Below, one piece after another: positions 44,676 through 53,662 of a stretch of DNA of 64,000 nucleotides. Under the pieces are notes generated by a model. That model had not been told where the DNA came from. It searched no databases and worked only from the letters and a program-made list of their open reading frames with translations. The position numbers were made by a program, and so were the translations under genes. This DNA is from Isochrysis galbana (taxonomy: Eukaryota > Haptophyta > Isochrysidales > Isochrysidaceae): assembly GCA_018136815.1 (NCBI GenBank), contig CM030940.1, positions 3,970,833-4,034,832 on the forward strand, read 5' to 3'. Position 1 is the stretch's first letter; every line of letters starts with the position of its first letter.

Positions 44676-45720
44676 CTACCCTGGCGGGGTGGCCCCTTCC
44701 ATCCGCTGTCTCGCGCCTGCAAAAAGCTTCTGCTGCTCAGCAAGTAGCTCCTCGGGAGTCCTACACGGGAAGCAAGGTGTAAAGGGATAGATAGCAGAGC
44801 TCAGTGGAGCGTGCAACTCTGTCCTTCCAATTGTTGTATCGACGTTGCACAAGAGCTCAACGGGCGCATTGGTGAAAGCACACTCACAAATGACTGACAG
44901 CCTCTTTGCGCCTTTTCTTCTTCTCCTTCAATGCAGCCTTAGCATCCTGCCGGAACGTGGCGTCGACGGGAGTGATGGGTGTAAAGAATACAACAGTCAA
45001 CACCGCAACCCCCTTTTTGTGAGGGGCCAAAGACCTCTCCAACATTGTGAATTTTTGCATTCCCAAGAAGCGGGGGAACGATGGTCAGGAAAGTGGGCCA
45101 GGACCACGAGACAAGGTAGCGAGGGGCGTTATCAGCGAGTTGGGCCTTTCGATAGTGTCAGAATAAGAGACCCTAATGAGGAAGGCGGCCAAAGTTGGTT
45201 CCAGGGTGACGCACATGCTCTTCTCCATTGATAGCGGCGCACTGGTCGGCAAAACGAGCGAAGTCGAGCTTACACAAGGCATTCAATATATGCTCTTCAG
45301 AGATGGTTTTCCTTCCCGCCTCCGAGCATGCGTCGTTCGCTTCCGACGTGACCATTTGCAAGAACTCTGTCGCAGCAGTGTTATTGAGAAGATTGAGCCC
45401 TTGCCACTTGGCTCAGTGAGCGCGGGCGTCGCGAGTGTGTGCGTGTGGGCAAGCGCGCCTGAAGTGCACTCTTGGAGGAGTGCAATCGTGTCGTTTCCCG
45501 CGCGTAGAGAGGGTGGCAGCCTGTCCTTCACCAACTTTGCAATGATGGCTGCAGGCGTTTGCAGGTGGAGCGGACATCACAGAGCAGCGGCGCGACAGCC
45601 CTCGAGGAAAGACGGGGGGGGGGGGGGGGGGGGGGGAGGCTCCACGCGCGCACATCGTGGCAGAACTTCCGTCGAGGCTGAGCCGCCCACGAGGCCCTCG
45701 TCCTCCATGTCGTCGTCCAT
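44676..45720 (-). CDS. DR1: NC2-beta (Dr1), histone-fold repressor of TBP
   Basis: NC2-beta pairs with NC2-alpha through a histone fold and binds TBP on promoters, blocking TFIIA and TFIIB. Five exons (45720-45654, 45548-45459, 45366-45215, 44946-44888, 44760-44676) close in phase to 150 residues; human Dr1 has 176. The histone fold is clear: LPRSIIAKLVKDRLPP, then TIALLQECTSEFLQMVTSEA, then TISEEHILNALCKLDFARFA. The Dr1-specific tail follows (KKKRRKEAVSHLTPEELL, EQQKLFAGARQRMEG). The start MDDDMEDE resembles the acidic N-terminus of the family. Intron 2 needs a GC donor (GCGCGC at 45458), which gives the exact join ECTS/EFLQ. Intron 1 contains a run of about 23 G. The family's Gln/Ala-rich C-terminal end is missing, since the stop follows GATPPG. 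Confidence 0.9.
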
Positions 45721-46113
45721 TGCCGCCGCCGCCGCACGCGCTACCCCCCGCCCGTCCTCCGCTTTCCGCTTCCCCCTCTCTATTTTGTTCGGTTTAACAG
45801 TGACTGTCGTTCACAGTAGGGAGTAAGGCCCAGTCTACGCGACCGCCGATCGCGAATCCAGACCCTAATTTTCGAAAAGCAAGGTCTCGCTTTTATGACC
45901 AGCGGGCTTTACTTTTATCACATAGTGCTGTCATCTGCCAACACAATCCATTGGTCCTTACCGATAGAATCATCTTTACCGGTAACTTTGTCTGCCAGAT
46001 TCCTTTTCATCAAGTCATCAGCCTCTTTCATCATGTGCACCACCTTCTGGACTCTTCTCTACATAATCATCTGCAGTGGATGCACATCGAGTTCTTAGGG
46101 TTCCCGAGTCATC
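45721..46113. other. DR1 upstream region with a small unassigned frame
   Basis: The first 60 bases are C/T-rich on plus. Beyond about 45840 the composition turns A/T-richer than the host genes, and it holds the short minus-strand frame described separately (45918-46034). Confidence 0.4.
45918..46034 (-). pseudogene. Short C-terminal coding remnant, unassigned
   Basis: A 38-codon minus-strand frame reads MMKEADDLMKRNLADKVTGK, continues with DDSIGKDQWIVLADDSTM and stops. Balanced amphipathic composition and lower G+C suggest a real protein remnant rather than noise. A possible acceptor (ATTATGTAG) lies about 20 bases upstream. I do not recognise the family. Confidence 0.25.
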
Positions 46114-46523
46114 AACTAACTTTATAGTTGGTTGCGATGGAGCGCGCCGCCGAGCCCCTCCTCTCCTTCGGGCCACCCGCCGAGGGCGGCCCCCCTGCCC
46201 TCACGGACCAGTCGCTGGCGAAGCGGCCGCGTCCACCCTCGGAGGCCGACAAGGTGCGTGCGACCCAGGTCGCGCCACACGGCCCGTGGCCCCGGCCACA
46301 CCACCCACAGCAGCCATGCTGCCCTCCCACATGGGAGGCAGCAGACTGCAAGCCACAGGGAGACTGCTTCAGGCGGACAAGACCGTCACTCCATTGGGCA
46401 TGCCTTATGGCAGAGGCCCCTCTCACCCTGGCCAGGGTCGCGCCGCCTCGGCGACGCGGCCCATGGCCGGGTGGCCCTCATGGGCACAACTTCTTGACAG
46501 ACGGCATCTTACGACTTGAATAC
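46114..46523 (+). repeat. Leader module, type B, with intact 130-codon frame
   Basis: The hairpin AACTAACTTTATAGTTGGTT sits at 46114-46133. The ATG at 46137 opens a frame to 46529 beginning MERAAEPLLSFGPPAEGG. It contains SLAKRPRPPSEADKVRATQ, VAPHGPWPRPHHPQQPC and RRRGPWPGGPHGHN. No domain is recognisable; the frame is Pro/Arg-rich with a KRPR basic motif that could act as a nuclear signal. The next element starts at 46524 in the same orientation. Confidence 0.7.
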
Positions 46524-47495
46524 AACTAAGTTTATACTTAGACGCGATGGAGCGCGCCGACGCGACTCCCCTCTCCTTCGGGCCCCCCGCCGAGGGCGCC
46601 CCCCCAGTGCCCATGGAGCAGCCGCTGTCGAAGCGGCCGCGTCCGCCCACTGAGGCCGAGCAGGTGCGTGCGACTCCGGTCGCGCCACACGGCCCGTGGC
46701 CCCGGCCACACCACCCATGGCAGCCATGCTGGCCTCCCCCATGGGAGGCAACATGCTGCTGGTTGCACCCCAACAGTGTCAGGCCCCAACAGCCACCCCT
46801 CCATTGGGCATGCCTTATGGCAGAGAGTCGGAGTGTTTTCCTGGGTGTCTGTGTCCGTCGTCCTGTCGTCAGTCGTCATCCGTCGTTCTCGCTCTCGTCG
46901 CTCTCGCTCTCGTAACACTCAGACCCTACAGCCTCGCCTCGCCTCGCCAGCCCCTGCCATCGCAGCCCTCCTCACACTCGCCCTCGCCTCTCGCCGCTCG
47001 CTCGATGTCGCTCTCGCCGCCGTCCTCGCCCTCACTCAAGCCCGCCTGCCCGCCTTCCTCTGCTGACGGGCTTCAGCCCGTCAGCACCTCCGAAGTGGTC
47101 TCCCTCGCCGCGCCTGCCGCCGGCTTTGCCCCTTCCTCATTGCCCTCAGGCCCTATCTATGGATCTATGGGCCATCCCAATTCGTCATCGATCGGCATTG
47201 TACCCCTGGGTATCATGATTAGCTTTGTACTCATCTTCGTAATAATAATACTCATTGGAGGAATTGTTGAGACATTCCTACCTAAAAAGAAAACAAGCAC
47301 TTATGGATAAAAAAAATCACCTGGCCCTCTTTTGACGGAACGCGACTTTGGGTCAGCAGTCAGCAGGGCAGTGTGCTCCTGGCAAGCCATCAGGCATGCC
47401 GGGAGAGTGGGTGGTTCCTCCCCCATGGCGGGGGAGGAGTGGAGAGAGGGGGGGGCTCGTGCCCCGCCATGGGTGAACCAAGTATAAACTTAGTT
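46524..47495 (+). mobile_element. Hairpin-capped element, both ends present
   Basis: The left end AACTAAGTTTATACTTAG (46524-46541) and right end (47476-47495, complement AACTAAGTTTATACTTGGTT) are inverted repeats that are themselves palindromic. Both are followed inward, within 11 bases, by ATGG. Inside, in order: a leader frame (ATG 46547, MERADATPLSFGPPAEGA...KRPRPPTEAEQ), a 360-base C/T-rich block (46824-47190) repeated at 58287-58650, an A/T-rich coding tail with a membrane segment (47190-47313), and module Z (47360-47495). Flanking bases show no clear target duplication. The element is only 972 bases long and encodes no recognisable enzyme. Confidence 0.65.
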
Positions 47496-48107
47496 GATAA
47501 GTCAGGGCACCGAGGCGTATGTGCGAAAGGCGCTGCAGGACCTCACCGACGCGACACCCGAACAGATTGGTGCGCTCATGCACTCATGCACACGAACGTC
47601 TTACGCCCCCCGGTCCAGCGCACCCCCGCCCTCGTCGACGACGCGACGCGCGCCGAGTTGGGCTCGCTCGGCCTTCGCGTTCCGAGCCACTGTGTGGATG
47701 CACGGCTCGGTTGAGGACATATGCTCATTTCTCACAAGTCTTCGATATTCGCAAATCGCAATCGGCATGGGCAAGGGCAAGGGCCCCGCCATCGGCCCCC
47801 GGTTCGGGATCGGCAAGGGGAGCGAGGGAGCGAGGAGAGGGGGGGGGGGGGGGGGGGGAGGCGCCGGAGGGGGGAGGGGCGTTACAGGTTACAGGCGCCT
47901 TCAGAAGGCGCGCGCTTATGGACCGCTTCTCTTCTCAGCTTCTCGGATGGCGCGCGCGCGTTGCACGCCGCGTCCAGGCGCCTTCCGAAGGCGCGCGCTT
48001 GCGGTCGTTCCTCCTCCCCCTCCGCTTGCGGTCGCTTCCTCCTCCCTCTCCTCCTCCCCCCTCCCTCCGCCATGGGCCACTTGCGGGAGCGGCGGCGGCA
48101 AGGGGTA
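47496..48107. other. Region between hairpin element and hAT transposon
   Basis: A frame from 47506 (GTEAYVRKALQDLTDATPEQ) looks like a piece of a real protein and then degrades into Arg/Ser-rich sequence. I cannot name it. A G run lies at about 47839-47858. Two copies of the dyad GCGCCTTC/A or C/GAAGGCGC occur near 47893 and 47975, each followed by GCGCTT. Confidence 0.35.
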
Positions 48108-48115
48108 TCGTGGAC

Positions 48116-50585
48116 CCCGGATGTTCTGTCATATATGATATCATATATGATACATCATACTCAGGTCCGAGGCACCTGATACTGAGTATCAGTATGACAA
48201 AATTGACCTATAAATAGAACCTATATACAATATATACTTATTTATATATGTATAGGCGCAAAGGCGCGAATCGCCAACCGCGGCGAGTCGCCCCCCCCCC
48301 CCCTCCCCCCTCTCCTCTCTCCACAGCTCACAACTCACAGCATCCATGGCTGATGGGCACGAGGAGGAGGATGGTGGAGAGGATGGGAATGGTGATGATG
48401 ATCCTTGCCACTGGGCGCGACGCCCTTTGTGCAAGCTTCCAGGTAACGCACTCCTGTGGTCGACAATCGAAGAGCCCGCTGCGCGGCGCAAAGAGACGAG
48501 GACCAAGGCATGCGTCTTCTGTGGGTGGTCGTACACGGGCGGCCCGTTCAACATCAAAGTACACTTGGACCCGAACATCAAGCCCCGCGTGATCCGTGCA
48601 TGCCGTGCATCTCCGGTGTGGTGCGAGCGCTACGAAGAGGTACTCTACGAGATTCGGCGTCGAGCTGCCGACGAGCGTCGGAGTGCTGTGGCAAAGGAGC
48701 AGCAGGCTGCCGCGAAGGCAGAAGGCCGCGTAATGGCAGAACACAAGACCTTCTTCAACGGCGTGGGCATCGATGAGTGTACCCGTGCTTGGCTGAAGGT
48801 GGTCGTGAAGAAGGCGCTGCCATTGAATCTGTTTGATGATGAGACCTTTAGACATGCGGTAACCGTGACCGCGATGGCAGGCCGGAAGATTGTCAAAGGG
48901 GGAGAAGACACTTTCCTCCCGCACCGCAAGCACATGACATCGAAGGAACTGCCCATTCTCGATGCGACGCTCGACGCTTCGGTTAGACAGAGGGTGAAGA
49001 GGATCGCCTCTGTAACGGGCGTTGTGATAATCTCCGACGGTTGGACGAGCGTCTCGAACAGACCCATTATCAATGCATTGGCTGCACTTCCTTTGGGGTC
49101 ATACTTCCTCACTGCACTCGACACATCTGGCGCGACAAAGGACAGCACGTACATCGCCAACTTCATCAATGATCAGATCGACAAATTTGGCCCCCAGGAT
49201 GTTGTGGGTGTCTCCATGGATGGTGCGTGCGAATCCTCCTTCCCTCTGATCACTGCAAAGCACCCTCATGTTCATGTTTTCACATACATTTGTCCAACTC
49301 ACTCGCTGGACAACTTTCTAAAGAACATCTGCTCCGACAAGCCGATCGTCCGGGTGAAGGGAATCGATGCCGAGTTCGAGTGGGGCGAAGACTATTTCTC
49401 GGAGGCCATCGACAAGATCTGGGAGGTGGTAAAATTCATCTGCAACCACCAGAAGACACTTGCTCGCTTTCGGGAATTAGGGGCGGAGGTGCCCGTGGAG
49501 GAGCGCCCCAAGGGCGGCATGGAGCTCGTGCGTTACTCAGAGACGCGGTTCGCCTCAAAAATCCTGATGTTGAAGCGCTATATGAACTTGCTGAAGGTGC
49601 TCGAGCGGCTCGTCATTGACGATGTGTACACAGGTTGGCTGAACAAACAACCGCGCGACATGAAGGACAAGGGCATACAAATCAAGCGCACCATTCGAGA
49701 TGAAGACCTCCAGGAAGCCGCCCGCCTATGCTTGGTGGTCTGCGAGCCCGTCGTCCGGGTGCTGAGGATGACTGACACGAAGCTGGGTGCCACGTTGGGT
49801 AAAGTATACGCCTACATGCTCCAGCTAGATGTTCACCTCCGCAATCCGATTGCAGGTTTGGATGAGGGCATGAGGAAAAAGATCCATGCCATTTTCATGG
49901 CGCGCTGGGAGTACATGCACGTCCCCGTTATGACGGCTGCGTGCCGCTTCGAGCCGGAATTCTGTACGCGCGTCTATGATTCTGCTGAAATGCAAGACAT
50001 CAAAAGCGTAATGAAGCAGATATCGACGGACGAGCATACATACCCGGCGCTTTTGGCTGAATTGGAGGACTTTAAGGAGAGCCTGATGTGTGGCGCCAAT
50101 GATCTAAACGACGCCGTCGCGTTTTCGAAGCCAGCTCGAGCAATGGCATCGTATAAGTGGGTACAAGTGTACCTGTCTCCGTGGCCCAATTTGTGTTGGG
50201 CGGCGGCGCGCTTGGTGTCAATGACCTGCTTTGCTTCTGGTTGTGAGGATGCATGGTCCGTGGAGGGTTGGATCCATTCCAAAAAGCGCAACAGAATGGG
50301 GCAAACCACCGTGGACAGGCTGGTTCGTACTCACACCAATTTGCTGTTAGACAGCAAGCTGGAAGATTGGGAGTGTGCTGTGTTGCCCTGGGAGCTCGAT
50401 ATGGTCGTTGAGGAGCCGGACGCAGACGAGTAGTTATACATTATGCATTATGCACTACTACTATGCTACTATTATAATAGCCAGTTGTTTACTTACACTA
50501 TCATAGTATCATATGATATCAGGTATGAGATATCATACTCAGGTCCTCAACCAGTGTCATATGACGGTATGACGGAGCATCCGGG
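48116..50585 (+). mobile_element. Apparently intact hAT DNA transposon
   Basis: An 8-bp direct duplication TCGTGGAC flanks the element (48108-48115 and 50586-50593). The terminal inverted repeats are CCCGGATGTTCTGTCATA at the left and CCCGGATGCTCCGTCATA at the right, two mismatches in 18. Sub-terminal regions carry palindromes (TATATGATATCATATA) and the same CATACTCAGGTCC word near both ends. The single long transposase frame inside has no interruption. Length is 2470 bases. Confidence 0.92.
48346..50433 (+). CDS. hAT family transposase
   Basis: The 695-residue protein would bind the element ends and cut and rejoin DNA. An acidic N-terminus (residues 1-25) is followed by a zinc-finger-like segment (CVFCGWSYTGGPFNIKVHLD) in the BED-type position. 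A DUF659-like RNase H core comes next, with VVIISDGWTS (first catalytic Asp candidate) and VSMDGACESSFPLI, then CPTHSLDNFLKNI. The C-terminus has the hAT dimerisation region (SGCEDAWSVEGWIHSKKRNR and VDRLVRTHTNLLL). No intron signals interrupt it. The start is the ATG 40 bases after a C run; no earlier in-frame ATG is usable. It belongs to the DUF659/hAT-C group rather than the Ac group proper. Confidence 0.9.
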   Translation: MADGHEEEDGGEDGNGDDDPCHWARRPLCKLPGNALLWSTIEEPAARRKETRTKACVFCGWSYTGGPFNIKVHLDPNIKPRVIRACRASPVWCERYEEVLYEIRRRAADERRSAVAKEQQAAAKAEGRVMAEHKTFFNGVGIDECTRAWLKVVVKKALPLNLFDDETFRHAVTVTAMAGRKIVKGGEDTFLPHRKHMTSKELPILDATLDASVRQRVKRIASVTGVVIISDGWTSVSNRPIINALAALPLGSYFLTALDTSGATKDSTYIANFINDQIDKFGPQDVVGVSMDGACESSFPLITAKHPHVHVFTYICPTHSLDNFLKNICSDKPIVRVKGIDAEFEWGEDYFSEAIDKIWEVVKFICNHQKTLARFRELGAEVPVEERPKGGMELVRYSETRFASKILMLKRYMNLLKVLERLVIDDVYTGWLNKQPRDMKDKGIQIKRTIRDEDLQEAARLCLVVCEPVVRVLRMTDTKLGATLGKVYAYMLQLDVHLRNPIAGLDEGMRKKIHAIFMARWEYMHVPVMTAACRFEPEFCTRVYDSAEMQDIKSVMKQISTDEHTYPALLAELEDFKESLMCGANDLNDAVAFSKPARAMASYKWVQVYLSPWPNLCWAAARLVSMTCFASGCEDAWSVEGWIHSKKRNRMGQTTVDRLVRTHTNLLLDSKLEDWECAVLPWELDMVVEEPDADE

Positions 50586-50817
50586 TCGTGGACGGGGTCG
50601 CCTGTTGCTGAGCCCGCCCCCGCCATTGGGGCTGATGCATGAAGCTCCCTGTTCTACGCGATCGTGCGCAAAGTTATACACTGTACGCGATTGTGAGCAT
50701 CAAATCAAAAACTGAGCATAGGTCGGCCTAGCCCATTCATCCTTGGTGCTTTCATGTACTACTAGTGAGAGCATCCTCTAGAGCCCAAAGGGTAAGATTT
50801 TATTGTGACCACTAGAA

Positions 50818-51561
50818 ATGGAGCTGATCCATGAAGCGAATGCCTCTACATTGATTCGGAAAGTTGCAGGTCGCATGCCGGGTCTCGATGACGTCGGGTG
50901 GAGGTTGCGCTCCCTGGACTTCCGTGAGCAGGCGGGGTGGCCGTGGGAGAGCGAGGCTAAGCGCCGGCTGCGAGATTCTTCACGCTTCGACGAGTCCTTC
51001 CTCCATGATCTCTACTCCTCTTTGCATTTCCTCACGCCAGAGCGTATCAAGCTGAGAGATGGAGATCCGCCAGTCACGCACGACCAGTGCCCACACTGCC
51101 AACTTACGCAGCAGACGCCGAGGCCACTCCTCCGTGCTCTAATAGCGCGCGCTACCGATCATGTTGCTCCGTACATGGACAAAGTGCACGTCACACACGC
51201 TTCCACGCGAGACTTTTCGCCAGCGTCTCCATGCTTTGTACTCACTGAGACGATTCGTCTGCCTGCGGGATTGGCCAGGGATCAGAGCATTCGAGAATTT
51301 GCGTGCATACACGCTGAGTACCAGCCGCAGTACGGCTGGACCGAGCGTCAGGGTGGTGGCGGGGGCTCAATGCACGTCCTTTTGGCTCCCAGGGACGCAA
51401 GTCTGCTCATACATCATGGCTTGGCTGAATGGCATCCAGCTGCACATGAGTCACAGCCCTTGGTGCTTCTCTATGCACCCAGAAACGGAGCCGAACTTGA
51501 CCTTAGCCTGCATGTCCTAGATGCCTCGTGCAGATTTATATTATCGTCAGACTTTGACTGA
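50818..51561 (+). CDS. Luciferase-domain-like protein (DUF5519-like), single exon
   Basis: The 247-residue frame has no intron, unlike most host genes here. The centre contains a conserved-looking Asp/Cys segment (THDQCPHCQLTQQTPRPLL). The C-terminal half resembles the small luciferase-like domain found in fungi, bacteria and algae (SMHVLLAPRDASLLIHHGLA, EWHP, LVLLYAPRNGAELDLSLHVL). Members of that family with that fold have no established general function. No signal peptide or membrane segment is seen. It begins 225 bases after the hAT right duplication. The family assignment is from memory of pattern and spacing and is moderate. Confidence 0.5.
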   Translation: MELIHEANASTLIRKVAGRMPGLDDVGWRLRSLDFREQAGWPWESEAKRRLRDSSRFDESFLHDLYSSLHFLTPERIKLRDGDPPVTHDQCPHCQLTQQTPRPLLRALIARATDHVAPYMDKVHVTHASTRDFSPASPCFVLTETIRLPAGLARDQSIREFACIHAEYQPQYGWTERQGGGGGSMHVLLAPRDASLLIHHGLAEWHPAAHESQPLVLLYAPRNGAELDLSLHVLDASCRFILSSDFD

Positions 51562-52481
51562 CTTGTGCATCGTCCACCAGTTTGTTGCTTTGCTCAGTTT
51601 AAATTCCCACAAGCAAACAAGCAAAAGCAAATGAATAGCTTGTGGTCAAATACTAAATACCAGCGCCAGCCGCTAGCCACTAGTAGCTTTAAAACACTTC
51701 TCAATATTCTCGCCACGCGCGCGGCCCTGCACAAGTATCTCGCAGCCACGCCCGCTCCCTTTCTCATTCACTTCACCTGCCTTGTGGCTTGTGGCTCGTC
51801 CCCTCGTGCTCTACTTATAGGGCGCGGAGAGGCTGAGGCTGCAACCTCAAGTTTGGTTTTATTTCGGCAACTGCCCCCAAACAGTGGCTTTTTAACGAAT
51901 AGTCAGGGTTGGTTGGGCTGCAATTTTTGACCGTGGCGCGATGCTCAATAAAAACCTCCAGGCTCCAAGGGGGGCCACCTGCCACCCTGTGCGACGGACA
52001 AGCACCGCGAAAGCGCGGCGCCAGACGAAAGCGACTCAAAAGGCGGGGGTCAAGACCCACCGGGGGCACGCTAAGTAATACACCGAAAGCGTTACGTTTG
52101 TCGGACATAGGAATACACAACAACAGGTCTATCCCAGCCCGCCCCTTGCGCTTGGCCCGACGTAGTGCACGCCCCCCCCCCCATCAATACCGATACCAAA
52201 GACAAAGGAATGAAGGATGAAGGGGGTAGTGTAAATAAAGGGAGTGAGTGTTCTGGGGTATATTAGGTATAGGCGATGGCGTGAGTCGGTACCGTGAGTG
52301 CGTGGTCCTTTACAGCTAGCGGTAGTAGCCTGAATCTTCAGTCTTCAGATGTTTTTCTTTTCTCTTCTACGAAAAATCCTCAAATTTCCTCAATTCTGAG
52401 ATGGTCATTTTTCCACCCCTAATAAAAATTCCTTTTGAGCGCCCTGATTCCACCTTGTAGAAATCTCCTATATTCCTATTC
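51562..52481. repeat. Mosaic of dispersed repeats
   Basis: In order: upstream module (51690-51835, +; TTCTCGCCACGCGCGCGGCC to CTCGTGCTCTACTTATAGGG), the GACCGTGGCGCGATG repeat (51912-51986, as at 39778), a LINE 3' tail (52180-52362, GACAAAGGAATGAAGG to TTCAGATGTTTTTC), and the inverted copy (52370-52450) of the 43226-43325 repeat. No gene is supported. Confidence 0.6.
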
Positions 52482-52922
52482 AACTGACTTTATAGTTGGT
52501 TGCGATGGAGCGCGCAGGCGCGACTCTTCTCTCCTCAGGCCCCCCCAACTAAGTTTATACTTAGACGCGATGGAGCGCGCCGCCGCGACTCCCCTCTCCT
52601 CCGGGCCCCCCGCCGAGGGCGCCCTCCCAGTACCCATGGAGCAGCCGCTGTCGAAGCGGCCGCGTCCGCCCACCGAGGTCGAGCAGGTGCGTGCGACTCC
52701 GGTCGCGCCACACGGCCCGTAGCCCCGGCCACGCCTCTCATGGCAGCCATGCTGGCCTCCCCCATGGGAGGCAGCATGCTGCTGGCAACACCCCAATAGC
52801 GTCAGGCTTGAGCAGCCACTCCTCCATTGGGCATGCCTTATGGCAGAGGCCCCTCTCACCCTGGCAAGGGCCGCGCTGCTCCGGCAGCGCGACCCGAGGT
52901 CGGGTGGCCCTTATGGGCACAA
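52482..52922 (+). repeat. Two nested type B leader modules
   Basis: The first hairpin (52482-52501, AACTGACTTTATAGTTGGTT) and ATG at 52505 are interrupted after 42 bases by a second hairpin (52547-52563, AACTAAGTTTATACTTAG) and ATG at 52570. The second leader (MERAAATPLSSGPPAEGA) has an in-frame stop after VAPHGP. The downstream LLRQRDPRSGGPYGHN block is retained. Confidence 0.75.
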
Positions 52923-53247
52923 CATGAACACCATTGTACCGCACAATACACTCTGTGACACCTCCACATGCACACCACTTGACACGCAAGAGACACCCAC
53001 GCAGGACCCTCCTAGTGAGAGCCCCAAGACCACGCCATCCCACACACCAAGGCACATTCCACTGACCATAGCCACTCCCGCCCCTGGGTCGCAGGACCAA
53101 GACTCAGAAGAAGACAACAACATCCCTCTCGAGGGCGCTTCGGGTGCGAGGCGTCGAGCATGGCCCGATCGTCCGTCGCGGCGGGGGGGGGCGGCAGGAG
53201 GGGAGGGGAGCGGCGCGCGCTCCATGACCCTATCGGTTTAACGATAG
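52923..53247 (-). repeat. Thr/Pro-rich tail and opposing type A leader
   Basis: After GPYGHN the plus frame continues as a Thr/Pro/Ser-rich segment (TPLDTQETPTQDPPSESPKT). It meets a type A leader on minus (ATG 53225, MERAPLPSPPAAPPRRDGR; hairpin CTATCG/GTTTAA/CGATAG at 53230-53247). Two elements therefore abut head-on. Confidence 0.6.
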
Positions 53248-53662
53248 TTGAAAGGGCCGGGAGAGAGGGGGTGTAGAAAGTTCTGCTGCGTGAGTAGAAA
53301 GTAGAGGGTCCACAGCCGCGTGTGCGGTGAGACTATTAAGAAGTTAATTAATCAATCGACGTGAGTCTTGCGAAATAATGTTCATGGGTTCTTGCTGAAA
53401 GCTAATATCGAGAGTGTTTGTGATCATCTCGTTCTCCGGTTGAATAAACCATTGGGCCGCGGATTTGGATTGTCTGATTTTCAGTGGACAATTGATAGTC
53501 CGCTGCAATCATCTTGCTATGTGTTGCGGCCATGAGCAGACGTACACGGTCCACGCGGAGTCCGGTGTGCTAGCCGTCCTCGCAAGTAGCTCGTGTGCGC
53601 CAATTGTGCATAGCTCTAGCGACCAACAATGATGCGATTAGCCCGGATGGGCGCTACCACAC
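53248..53662. other. Upstream module copy and CDK5RAP3 3' flank
   Basis: Bases 53255-53350 are an upstream module (minus orientation; CGCGTGTGCGGTGAGACTAT), directly beyond the type A hairpin. The remainder is A/T-richer, without a supported gene, and includes the 3' untranslated region of CDK5RAP3. Confidence 0.5.
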
